9,975 nucleotides of DNA, from NCBI GenBank assembly GCA_020628175.1, contig JAHDFK010000030.1, forward strand, positions 1-9,975. The letters run 5' to 3'. Both the position numbers and the translations under genes were made by a program. The notes under the pieces were generated by a model. That model had not been told where the DNA came from. It was given only the letters and a program-made list of their open reading frames with translations, and made no database searches. The stretch is from Wenyingzhuangia sp. (GTDB lineage Bacteria; Bacteroidota; Bacteroidia; Flavobacteriales; Flavobacteriaceae). Below are positions 1-7,500 of this stretch, piece by piece; positions within the stretch are counted from its first letter, which is position 1, and each line of letters begins with the position of its first letter.

Positions 1-240
1 ATTTATCCAATTCAATGCTAACACCTAATCAAATGCATCAACAAAAGAAGTTAACGGTTTTGGCTTAAGGTTAGTGTGGGGGAGATAAATCAGCGATTTA
101 TCGGATACGCACTAAGCTGAAGCCTTTTTGTTTAGTTTTTAATTTTGTTGTCAAAAGCTAAATCGAAAAGGATTTAGCGACATAGTAAATATACACAAAA
201 CATCGAATAAGACCTCAAGCCCACATTAACTTTAGCCGTT
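1..240. repeat. Structured non-coding region with nested inverted repeats
   Basis: No convincing reading frame is present. The stretch is built from inverted repeats. GATAAATC at 84-91 pairs perfectly with GATTTATC at 95-102 across a 3-base loop. GCTAAATC at 157-164 pairs perfectly with GATTTAGC at 171-178 across 6 bases. The arm at 62-76 (GGCTTAAGGTTAGTG) pairs at 13 of 15 positions with 110-124, enclosing the first hairpin. The same arm can also pair, less well, with 219-236, just before the short repeat that starts the nuclease cassette. The segment therefore has one arm and two alternative partners. It looks like a dispersed intergenic repeat or the recombination site of a cassette, but copies elsewhere in the genome cannot be seen from here. 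Confidence 0.55.
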
Positions 241-250
241 GTTGGGTAAC
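241..250 (+). repeat. Left copy of the 10-bp inverted repeat
   Basis: The sequence GTTGGGTAAC is the exact reverse complement of 1082-1091. It sits one base beyond the stop codon of the minus-strand nuclease gene and borders the structured region at 1-240. Similarity to the other copy stops outside the ten bases on both sides. Confidence 0.6.
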
Positions 251-251
251 G

Positions 252-1073
252 TTATTTTTCATATTTGATTTCAATAACACTAGTATTATTATTTTTAAAT
301 CGCTTTGTTTTTAAATTTTGGATGTACTCATCTTTTTCCTTGAGGATATTAAAAAAAGAAGTTTTACCTATTGTTCGAATATTCGATTTTTTAAAATATT
401 CTTTATATGCATTGTGTAATATTGTTGAGTTAACAGTAAGTATCTTTTTTTCGATTAAAAATAATTCTTCATCAATTATTTCATTTTCGATGATATCTCT
501 TATTAATTTAATTATGTTTTCTTTAAGAAATTCAAAATGATTAGTTTCTTTAGTATAGACAATCTTTTTCTTCTTTGTTAACTCAGTTATTTGGATCATT
601 TCATTGGAGAACATTTCAAAACTAAATAATTTTACTCTATTAGATAGACTTTGAGTTCTACGAATTGTTGGGTGCGTAAATTTTTCAGCAATTAAAATTA
701 TATTGGGTGTTAGTCTTTTTTCAAGTAAAAAGTCTTTTTCTTCATTAGAAATTGATTTTAATCTACTGATAATTAATTCAAAATTGTCCTCTACAAAATC
801 TGAATAATCTAGGGCTTGTATCAATATATTTCGAGAATTACTAAGTTTTAATTCAAAAATTATTAGTCTACTTTTATCTTTATTCAAAGCTAATAAATCA
901 ATTCGACCACTTATTCCAAAAGCACGAACGTCACCTGAAAGTCTATATTCTTCTTCAATTAACGTTAATTCAGGGAAGATAATTTTGAAATTTTCAGATA
1001 TTATTTTTTGAAGTTCCAACTCTGAAATTTCAATTTTCTTAAATGATGTTTTTTTCCTTAAATCTAATAGCAT
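252..1073 (-). CDS. Predicted PD-(D/E)XK nuclease-like protein of unknown role
   Basis: This 273-residue protein carries the signature of a PD-(D/E)XK nuclease fold. An acidic helix near residues 16-30 is followed by GRIDLLA (catalytic-type Asp59), then IFELK (Glu74, Lys76) and a downstream QALDY segment (Gln86). The order G-x-I-D, E-L-K, Q-x-x-x-Y resembles the catalytic domain of the NucS/DUF91 family. The residues normally required are present, so nuclease activity is plausible but not shown. Residues about 215-270 are basic and read like a small DNA-binding domain (AYKEYF ... TSFFNILKE), possibly winged-helix; this is weaker. The start is the first ATG, eight bases inside the right inverted repeat. 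Base use is strikingly AT-rich compared with the neighbouring purM and GS genes, which fits acquired DNA. No promoter was recognised upstream, where the purM terminator lies. A role in defence or repair is possible but cannot be assigned. Confidence 0.75.
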   Translation of the reverse strand: MLLDLRKKTSFKKIEISELELQKIISENFKIIFPELTLIEEEYRLSGDVRAFGISGRIDLLALNKDKSRLIIFELKLSNSRNILIQALDYSDFVEDNFELIISRLKSISNEEKDFLLEKRLTPNIILIAEKFTHPTIRRTQSLSNRVKLFSFEMFSNEMIQITELTKKKKIVYTKETNHFEFLKENIIKLIRDIIENEIIDEELFLIEKKILTVNSTILHNAYKEYFKKSNIRTIGKTSFFNILKEKDEYIQNLKTKRFKNNNTSVIEIKYEK

Positions 1074-1081
1074 TTTTCGAT

Positions 1082-1091
1082 GTTACCCAAC
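1082..1091 (-). repeat. Right copy of the 10-bp inverted repeat
   Basis: GTTACCCAAC on the plus strand mirrors 241-250 exactly. It lies between the start of the nuclease gene and the purM terminator. On the coding (minus) strand it reads GTTGGGTAAC, eight bases before the start codon. Confidence 0.6.
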
Positions 1092-1102
1092 TAGAAAAAA
1101 CT

Positions 1103-1144
1103 ATAAAAAAAGTAAGGTAGCAACTTAAAATTACTACCTTGCTT
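1103..1144 (-). terminator. Intrinsic terminator of purM
   Basis: An 11-bp stem, with one G-T wobble, is formed by 1110-1120 (AAGTAAGGTAG) and 1134-1144 (CTACCTTGCTT) around a 13-base loop. On the minus strand the stem is followed directly by seven T residues (plus-strand A run at 1105-1111), the layout of a Rho-independent terminator for purM. There is no T run on the plus-strand side. It would separate purM transcription from the nuclease gene downstream. Confidence 0.85.
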
Positions 1145-1195
1145 GTATATTAATCTTTGTAACGATTATTCAGGACGTCACAATTGAGTGAAAGG

Positions 1196-2383
1196 TTAGT
1201 AATCAAAACTACCATATTCACTTGTAATTGTAAGCGATTTTTCACCCTCAGACTTAGGAGCTTCTACGCGACCAATAATTTTGGCATTTACATTAAACGA
1301 TTTAGAGATACTAATAATATCTTCAGCAATTTCGGCAGGAACATAAATTTCCATTCGGTGTCCCATATTAAATACCTGATACATTTCTTTCCAGTCTGTT
1401 CCAGAATTTTCTTGAATTAATTTAAATAAAGGAGGCACAGCAAACATATTGTCTTTTACAATGTGTAAATTTTCTATAAAGTGTAATATTTTAGTTTGTG
1501 CTCCACCAGAACAATGTACCATACCATGTATGTCTTGTGGTGTGTACTTTGCTAAAATGGCCTTTATAATAGGAGCATAGGTTCTTGTTGGCGATAAAAC
1601 AAGTTTACCAGCATCAATAGGAGATCCGTCTACAGCATCTGTTAATTTTGTTTTTCCAGAGTATACCAAATCACTAGGTACTGCGGCATCAAAACTTTCT
1701 GGGTATTTACTAGCTAAGTATTTGTCAAAAACATCGTGTCTGGCAGATGTTAATCCATTAGACCCCATTCCTCCGTTGTATTCTTTTTCGTAGGTTGCTT
1801 GTCCAAAAGACTCTAAACCAACAATAACATCTCCAGGTTTAATATTGGCATTATTTACAACATCCGAACGTTTCATACGAGCTGTTACGGTAGAATCTAC
1901 AATAATAGTTCGTACCAAATCTCCAACATCAGCTGTTTCTCCTCCTGTAGAATGAATGGTAACACCAAATTCTTTTAATTCAGCAAGCAACTCTTCAGTT
2001 CCGTTAATAATTTCAGAAATTACAGCTCCAGGAATTAAGTTTTTGTTACGCCCAATAGTAGAAGAAAGCATGATATTATCTGTAGCACCTACACATAACA
2101 AATCATCAATATTCATAATTAAGGCATCTTGTGCAATTCCTTTCCATACAGAAACATCTCCAGTTTCTTTCCAGTACATATATGCTAAAGAAGATTTTGT
2201 TCCGGCTCCATCTGCATGCATAATTAAGCAGTGCTCCTCGTCATTTGTTAAATAATCAGGAACAATTTTACAGAAAGCCTTAGGAAATAAGCCTTTGTCT
2301 ACGTTTTTAATTGCGTTGTGTACATCTTCTTTAGAAGCTGATACTCCACGTTGGCTATATCTTTTACTTACTTCAGAACTCAT
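1196..2383 (-). CDS. purM: Phosphoribosylformylglycinamidine cyclo-ligase (AIR synthase)
   Basis: PurM makes 5-aminoimidazole ribonucleotide from FGAM with ATP, the fifth step of de novo purine synthesis, in the cytosol. The 395-residue protein shows the family motifs in order: DGAGTK at 58-63, NIDDLLCVGA at 91-100, GGETADV at 147-153, SNGLTSAR at 208-215, HCSGGAQTK at 290-298 and FNMGHRME at 338-345. The N-terminal ATP-binding half and the C-terminal AIRS half are both complete. It is about 50 residues longer than the E. coli enzyme, as is usual for the long Bacteroidota form, which databases sometimes call AIR synthase-related. The start ATG is followed by SSEVSKRYSQRGVSA, a typical N-terminus for this form. 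It is transcribed divergently from the glutamine synthetase gene, has a candidate promoter 34 bases upstream and a strong terminator downstream, so it is probably a single-gene unit. Confidence 0.93.
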   Translation of the reverse strand: MSSEVSKRYSQRGVSASKEDVHNAIKNVDKGLFPKAFCKIVPDYLTNDEEHCLIMHADGAGTKSSLAYMYWKETGDVSVWKGIAQDALIMNIDDLLCVGATDNIMLSSTIGRNKNLIPGAVISEIINGTEELLAELKEFGVTIHSTGGETADVGDLVRTIIVDSTVTARMKRSDVVNNANIKPGDVIVGLESFGQATYEKEYNGGMGSNGLTSARHDVFDKYLASKYPESFDAAVPSDLVYSGKTKLTDAVDGSPIDAGKLVLSPTRTYAPIIKAILAKYTPQDIHGMVHCSGGAQTKILHFIENLHIVKDNMFAVPPLFKLIQENSGTDWKEMYQVFNMGHRMEIYVPAEIAEDIISISKSFNVNAKIIGRVEAPKSEGEKSLTITSEYGSFDY

Positions 2384-2417
2384 ATATGTATGTATTAAAT
2401 ATTGTTTAAATATTTTG

Positions 2418-2425
2418 CAAATTTA
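2418..2425 (-). promoter_or_regulatory. Candidate -7 promoter element of purM
   Basis: On the minus strand this reads TAAATTTG, a full match to the Bacteroidota -7 consensus TAnnTTTG, ending 34 bases before the purM start codon. No clear TTG was found at the usual distance upstream, so only the -7 element is claimed. Confidence 0.5.
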
Positions 2426-2529
2426 AGTATTTGATTTTAGTTAAAGGGGGAAAATAACAAGAACCTTAAAGCTGCCATAACACAGTAAGTTTTTTGTTGA
2501 AAATCATAGAGTAGAAAAAAAGGAATTCA

Positions 2530-2547
2530 CTACGTAAAAATACGTAG
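2530..2547. promoter_or_regulatory. Palindromic operator-like site upstream of glutamine synthetase
   Basis: CTACGTA at 2530-2536 and TACGTAG at 2541-2547 form a perfect 7+7 bp inverted repeat separated by AAAA. It ends eight bases upstream of the -33 element of the glutamine synthetase promoter and lies about 105 bases upstream of the purM candidate promoter. Position and symmetry suit a dimeric regulator, perhaps nitrogen-responsive, but the protein is unknown. It has no T tract, so it is not a terminator. Confidence 0.45.
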
Positions 2548-2555
2548 AAACAGGC

Positions 2556-2585
2556 TTGTTCTCTAGAAATTTTATTTTATATTTG
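2556..2585 (+). promoter_or_regulatory. Promoter of the glutamine synthetase gene
   Basis: TTG at 2556-2558 and TATATTTG at 2578-2585 are separated by 19 bases, matching the Bacteroidota primary sigma factor pattern TTG-N19-21-TAnnTTTG. The start codon is 47 bases beyond the -7 element. The short leader is AT-rich and has no Shine-Dalgarno site, as usual in this phylum. Confidence 0.7.
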
Positions 2586-2632
2586 TGCTCATTAAGAGAT
2601 AAAAATAAATTTATTAACATCATATTTATATT

Positions 2633-3640
2633 ATGGCTAAAATTAAATTAGAATACATCTGGTTAGATGGTTCTTTTCCTACTCAAGGATTGAGAAGTAA
2701 AACAAAAGTAGAAGAGCACGAAAACTTTAAAGGAACATTAGAAGAAATAGGAAACTGGTCTTTTGATGGATCTTCAACAAACCAAGCAGAAGGTGGTTCT
2801 TCAGACTGTTTGTTAGTTCCTGTTGCTATTTATCCAGATCCTGCTCGTGTTAACGGATATTTAGTAATGACTGAAGTTATGAATGCTGATGGTTCTGCTC
2901 ACGTTTCTAACGGACGTGCTACTATTGATGATGATGATAATGATTTCTGGTTCGGATTTGAGCAAGAGTACTTTATTATGGATTCTGAAACTAAATTACC
3001 AATTGGTTTCCCTCACCACGGATGGCAAGGTCAATACTACTGTTCAGTAGGAGGACAAAATACATTTGGAAGAGAATTAGTTGAAGAGCATGCAGATTTA
3101 TGTATCGAGGCTGGATTAAACTTCGAAGGAATCAACCAAGAGGTTGCATGTGGACAATGGGAGTTCCAATTGTTTGCAAAAGGAGCTAAAAAAGCTGGAG
3201 ATGAAATTTGGATTGCTAGATATTTATTGAATAGATTAACTGAAGATAGAGGAATGTACATTGAGTACCACCCAAAACCATTAGGTGATACTGACTGGAA
3301 CGGTTCAGGAATGCACGCTAACTTCTCTAACTCTGTATTAAGAGAATGTGGTTCTAAAGAAAAGTATGCTGAAATTTGTGAGGCATTCCGTCCTTTAGTA
3401 GAAGAGCACATTGCTGTTTACGGAGAAGATAACGACCAACGTTTAACTGGTAAGCACGAAACTGCTGCTATTACTGATTTCTCTTGGGGAGTTTCTGATA
3501 GAGGAGCATCTATTCGTATTCCATTAATCGCTGTTGAAAAAGGATACAAAGGATGGTTAGAGGACCGTCGTCCATCTTCAAACGGAGATCCATACAAAAT
3601 TGCTGCACGTATTATTAAAACTGTTAAGCCAGTTAAATAA
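2633..3640 (+). CDS. glnII: Glutamine synthetase, type II (GSII)
   Basis: The enzyme joins ammonia to glutamate using ATP, the main entry of ammonium into glutamine. The 335-residue sequence is complete and of the short eukaryote-like GSII class rather than the 450-residue GSI class. An N-terminal beta-grasp part contains WSFDGSSTNQAEG at 42-54. The catalytic part has the metal-site FEQEYF at 109-114 (Glu110, Glu112), QEVACGQWEFQ at 169-179, NGSGMHANFSN at 223-233, KHETA at 274-278, DRGASIRIP at 289-297 and EDRRPSSNGDPY at 310-321, all GSII signatures. The adenylylation-site region of GSI enzymes is not expected here. The gene has its own promoter with a palindrome just upstream and a strong terminator, so it is monocistronic and probably regulated at transcription. 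The gene symbol follows the GSII class; databases may use glnA. Confidence 0.94.
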   Translation: MAKIKLEYIWLDGSFPTQGLRSKTKVEEHENFKGTLEEIGNWSFDGSSTNQAEGGSSDCLLVPVAIYPDPARVNGYLVMTEVMNADGSAHVSNGRATIDDDDNDFWFGFEQEYFIMDSETKLPIGFPHHGWQGQYYCSVGGQNTFGRELVEEHADLCIEAGLNFEGINQEVACGQWEFQLFAKGAKKAGDEIWIARYLLNRLTEDRGMYIEYHPKPLGDTDWNGSGMHANFSNSVLRECGSKEKYAEICEAFRPLVEEHIAVYGEDNDQRLTGKHETAAITDFSWGVSDRGASIRIPLIAVEKGYKGWLEDRRPSSNGDPYKIAARIIKTVKPVK

Positions 3641-3667
3641 TTACTATAAAGCTTAGTTATAATTAAG

Positions 3668-3697
3668 AAAAGACTGTCTGAAAAGACAGTCTTTTTT
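3668..3697 (+). terminator. Intrinsic terminator of glutamine synthetase
   Basis: A perfect 12-bp stem is formed by 3668-3679 and 3684-3695 around a GAAA tetraloop (GNRA type), running into six T residues. It begins 28 bases after the stop codon. The arms are AAAAGACTGTCT and AGACAGTCTTTT. Confidence 0.93.
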
Positions 3698-3911
3698 GTT
3701 TTTAAGATAGGATTGATTCTATTTAAAGTAGCTATTTAATTAAGAATTACAAAAATATAGTATTAGCTGTTTAAAAAGATAGATTTGTGCGTACGATTAA
3801 AAGTTTATTATTGTCTTTCAAAATGTTTTTTTAATAAATATTGTACTAAATATGTTATTTAAACTTAGTTTGATAATACTGATTGAAAGAGAGGGATATA
3901 ATATACTCAAC
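3698..3911. other. AT-rich intergenic stretch, no supported gene
   Basis: This stretch lies between two terminators and contains only short frames, the longest noted being a 20-codon ATG frame at 3852-3914 without supporting signals. TAGATTTG at 3780-3787 matches the -7 consensus on the plus strand but has no TTG at the right distance. A short non-coding transcript from about 3793 to the terminator at 3951 is conceivable but not shown. Confidence 0.4.
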
Positions 3912-3952
3912 TAAAAAGAGTCTCAAATGCAGGGCAAATGAGACTCTTTTTA
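3912..3952. terminator. Symmetric, probably bidirectional terminator
   Basis: A perfect 14-bp stem joins 3912-3925 (TAAAAAGAGTCTCA) with 3939-3952 (TGAGACTCTTTTTA) around a 13-base loop. The A run on one side and T run on the other give a T tract in both directions. On the minus strand it lies 22 bases beyond the stop codon of the 171-residue protein and is its likely terminator. On the plus strand it backs up the glutamine synthetase terminator. Confidence 0.85.
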
Positions 3953-3973
3953 AAATATAATACTAAATGCTGA

Positions 3974-4489
3974 TTAGATTCTCTTCATCTGATCTTTCAT
4001 CATTTTTATTTGATCTTTTAACATTCCGTGTTTGTCTAATTTTTTAGCTTCGTTTAAAAGTGTTGTAGCTTCTCGTTTTCTTCGTTTGCTCATAGCAACT
4101 CCTGCTAAATTAAGCTTCGCCATCGCTACATCATGTCCCATACGTAAACCAAGTCCTAAAGCTTTTTTTAGTAGCTTTTCTCCTTGTGTCATGTTTTTTT
4201 GTACCACCATCAATCCTTTTAGATAGTAATAGTAAGCTTGTTGCGATGTAATTAAAGCAGCTTCCGGTTTTTTAATTTTATCTAACCATTTTTCTGTTCC
4301 TTCCATATCTTGCTTTCTCATTTGTAAAAAAGCGAGTAACAATAGTTCGTTTTTAAAGTATAAGAATACAAAAACACCTGCTAATAAAAGTAATAAGATA
4401 CCGTTTCCGATATTTTCATCAATAAATTGTAAAACAGCCAATACTAAAATTCCTGCTGCGATAACTAATTTTAAATTCTTGTGAAACAT
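3974..4489 (-). CDS. Small membrane protein with TPR-like helices, function unknown
   Basis: This 171-residue protein has two hydrophobic segments at about 7-23 and 29-46, giving a membrane hairpin. A soluble, lysine-rich C-terminal part follows (58-171). Residues about 83-116 (YYYYLKGLMVVQKNMTQGEK) and 121-154 (MAKLNLAGVAMSKRRKREA) read as two consecutive tetratricopeptide-like helix pairs, suggesting a protein-protein contact surface, probably cytoplasmic. No catalytic motif is seen. It follows the ccsBA gene on the same strand after a 66-base gap that contains its own candidate promoter, so it may be transcribed alone or by read-through. A link with cytochrome c maturation is suggested only by position. 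The start ATG precedes a positively charged FHKNLK stretch, as expected before a first membrane segment. Confidence 0.7.
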   Translation of the reverse strand: MFHKNLKLVIAAGILVLAVLQFIDENIGNGILLLLLAGVFVFLYFKNELLLLAFLQMRKQDMEGTEKWLDKIKKPEAALITSQQAYYYYLKGLMVVQKNMTQGEKLLKKALGLGLRMGHDVAMAKLNLAGVAMSKRRKREATTLLNEAKKLDKHGMLKDQIKMMKDQMKRI

Positions 4490-4517
4490 ATATATTATTT
4501 GTATTTGATAAGATTTG

Positions 4518-4549
4518 CGAATTTACATTTTTAATTACGGATTTTACAA
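4518..4549 (-). promoter_or_regulatory. Candidate promoter of the 171-residue membrane protein
   Basis: On the minus strand TTG (plus-strand CAA at 4547-4549) is followed after 21 bases by TAAATTCG (4525-4518), one mismatch from TAnnTTTG. The start codon is 28 bases downstream. The site lies in the gap after the ccsBA stop codon and would allow independent expression. Confidence 0.45.
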
Positions 4550-4555
4550 TCCTAT

Positions 4556-7500
4556 TTATTTTTTATAATGCTTTTTAAATTTAACATAAGCAACAGTTCC
4601 CAATAGTGCTACAATAGCTATAGAGTAATATACAAAGCTTGGAGTCACCACTTGATCTCCGCTGGCATAAGAGTGTAAGCCCGATAAGTAGAAATTTACA
4701 CCAAAATAAGTCATCATAATACTTGCAAAAGCATATACAGATACTAGGTTAAAGGTAAATTTACCTCGTAAACCTGGTACCAAACGCATGTGTAATACAA
4801 AGGCATATACCATAATACTAATCAAGGCCCATGTTTCTTTAGGATCCCATCCCCAATAACGTCCCCAACTTTCGTTAGCCCACATACCTCCTAAAAAGTT
4901 ACCAATAGTTAGCATTACCAAACCAACGGTCATACTCATTTCGTTAATAATGGTAAGCTCGTCTATTTTGAGTTTTAATTTCTTTTTGTTTTTTGCTGTC
5001 GTTGCAATCATTAAAATCAATACAACCAGTCCAAGTATCATACTAAGAGTAAAAGGTCCGTAACTAGCTACAATAATAGCTACGTGAATCATTAACCAAT
5101 ACGAATTTAAAACAGGCTGTAAGTTAGCTATTTGCGGATCCATCCAGTTCCAGTGAGCAACCATTAAAATCATAGCAGTTACAAAAGCAGTAGCAGCAAT
5201 GGTTAATTTAGATTTTCGCCCAAATAATAATCCAAATAACATGGTTGCCCAAGCTACATAAATAATAGACTCGTAGGCATCAGACCAAGGTGCGTGACCG
5301 CTAATAAACCAACGTACCCCTAAACCAATAGTTTGTAAGGTAAATAAACCTATAACAATAGCAATACTTCCTTTTACAAGTATTCTGATTGTTTTACCAT
5401 CTTTAAATATTTGAATGATGATGAATAAAAACAAAAGTGCGCTAATGTATATATAGTATGAAAATAGCTTCTTAAAGATATCATACTTGTTGTATGTAAT
5501 TTCAAAGTCTATTTTATCTTGACTTGGATATACTGCGGCTCCGTGTTTTTTTTGGAAATTTTTAATTCCTTCTAAAATCTGATTAGCTTCTGAATAATCT
5601 TTACTTTCTTTAGCTTGCCATAAAGTTTGTCTGTAAGCTGGTATAATTTGTTTTACAAATACAGAATCAATGCCTTTAAAACCCGCTGTGCTTAATTCTA
5701 ATTGTGATACCCATTTGTTGTTTTCATCGTTAATTTTAGGGTAAATACGTAAAATACTACCACTAATAGCAGTGTATAACAAACCAACACGTTTGTCTAC
5801 ATTAATAACATCTTTTTCAAAAGCACTTTTTTTCTGATTCTTTTCAGCATCTGCAACATACGATGTTAATTTGTAGTTACCAGAAGGGTCTATACAGCTA
5901 GAAAGAGGTGCATATTTTGTTTTTTCGTCTAAGCCTAAAATGGTCCTTAGTTTTTTATTGTTTCGTTCTAAATAAATAACAGGAGCATCGTACCAAATTC
6001 TAGGGTTTTCTATCATAGATAAAAACACTTGGTTGGCATCTAAACCATTATAAGTATCTTTTTTGCTCACTTTACGTAGCAATTCACTAGCAAAGGTGTG
6101 CACTGGTTTCATACGTCCTCCAGCGTCTTGTATAACTACTTTACTAAATTCTAAGGCGTGTTCTGGTTTGGTAGCATACTTCTGAATGGCAGCTATAACT
6201 TCTTCTGGAGCTAGTTTTTTTTGTTGAGCTTGTTTAGCTACGGCTTCATGTTGATGTTCTGACTCATTGTGTTCGTGGTTATGATCATGATCTTGTGAAA
6301 AAGAAGAAAATGAAAGTAACGAGATAGCAAAAACTAATATAAAAGACTTGCTTTTTATTTTATCAAGCTTTGCACTAAGTTGGCCAAAACGTGTTTTTTT
6401 TAGAAACAAGGTTAGCATTAATCCTGCATACAAAGCAAAATATCCTATGTAGGTAAGTGTTGTTCCTAAAGCATCATGATTTACAGACAAGCGTGTTTCT
6501 TCTTTAGGTCCAGATAAATCGTAACTAGATTGAAATAGTTTGTATCCTTTGTAGTTTAAAATGTTATTCATAAAAATTCTAAAATCAAAAGTTTCATTCT
6601 CTTTTTCATTAATTACAGTAACCTCACTAGCATAAGACGCAGCAGATTCTGATCCTGGATATTTTTCTAACTGAAAGTCATTCAGTTTTACGAAAAAAGG
6701 AAGTTTTAAAATTTTAGATCCATATGATAGATTAAAGTTCAATCCACCTACAGAAAAAGATTCTGGTTTGTTAGATGTATATTGGCCTCCTGTTACAGCA
6801 ACCGAGGTTGTTTGGTCTTTAGAAGTTACTGTAAAGTTTAATAAAGCTTGCGGATAGGCTTTTTTGTCTTTAGAAGCTATTTTTTTCATACTTCCAATAA
6901 TCGGTTTTTCAGGAACTACAAAACTCAGCCCTGCAATTTGATGTAAACTTAAATAATTAAACTTTTTCACTTCTTGTTTAGAAATAGTTCCGTTATACCT
7001 ATCGGCCATTCGCATAAACGTACCGTTGTGTTTCGATTCTAAGTGTATGTCTCCATCAATATTTGTGAAATTAATAGAAGTGTTTGCACCGTTTTCGTAC
7101 CCTACTAAAATTCCATGAATATTCTGAATTTCTCCTTTTTTGATATAATGATCATGTCTACTACCCGAACTTGATTCTACAAAATGGATGTATAAGTCAC
7201 CTGTTTCAGATTTTGTAAATTCAGTTTTTACATTAGGAATGTAATTGGTTAATTCTAAAACAAAATCTTGACCTCTAAAATCGTTTTCTAATGTGTAGCT
7301 AGCTTTGCCTTTGGCAGATAATAAAATAGGAGCATGAATGGTTTTTTGCTCCTTCATGTTGTCTACAACCAAATTTAAATATGTTTTCTCAGAGAAAAAC
7401 TCATTGCTTTGTTCTCCTTCAAGAATTGGCATCACCCCTTCGTAACTCACATATCTGGTAACAGCGGCACCAATAATAATAAATATAAAAGATAGATGGA

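Larger units (their letters stand above)
241..1091 (-). mobile_element. Candidate single-gene cassette bounded by 10-bp inverted repeats
   Basis: GTTGGGTAAC at 241-250 and its exact reverse complement GTTACCCAAC at 1082-1091 frame one gene very tightly. The left copy is one base past the stop codon and the right copy is eight bases before the start codon. Read on the minus strand, the gene is preceded by GTTGGGT and followed by ACCCAAC, which fit the GTTRRRY and RYYYAAC core sites of integron attC sites. The palindrome-rich DNA at 1-240 then follows, where an attC body would be. No integrase, transposase or target-site duplication is visible, and the roughly 200-bp structured part is longer than usual attC sites. 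Calling this a mobile cassette is inference. Confidence 0.35.

Noticed and set aside
265..540. Open frame of 91 codons on the plus strand
   Set aside because: It is antisense to the nuclease gene, whose PD-(D/E)XK motifs show that the minus strand is coding. The plus frame has no recognisable domain.
241..1091. Insertion sequence or transposon with terminal inverted repeats
   Set aside because: The enclosed protein is not transposase-like and there is no target-site duplication. The cassette reading explains the tight spacing better.
1184..2255. Plus-strand open frames at 1184-1420 and 1956-2255
   Set aside because: Both lie antisense within purM, whose motifs are complete in the minus frame.
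3037..3411. Minus-strand open frame of 124 codons
   Set aside because: It is antisense to the catalytic region of glutamine synthetase, which carries all family motifs.
3852..3914. ATG frame of 20 codons ending at the bidirectional terminator
   Set aside because: It is too short and has no translation signal. The stop codon falls in the terminator stem, and composition alone explains it.
4032..4226. Plus-strand open frame of 64 codons
   Set aside because: It is antisense to the membrane/TPR-like gene and shows no features of its own.
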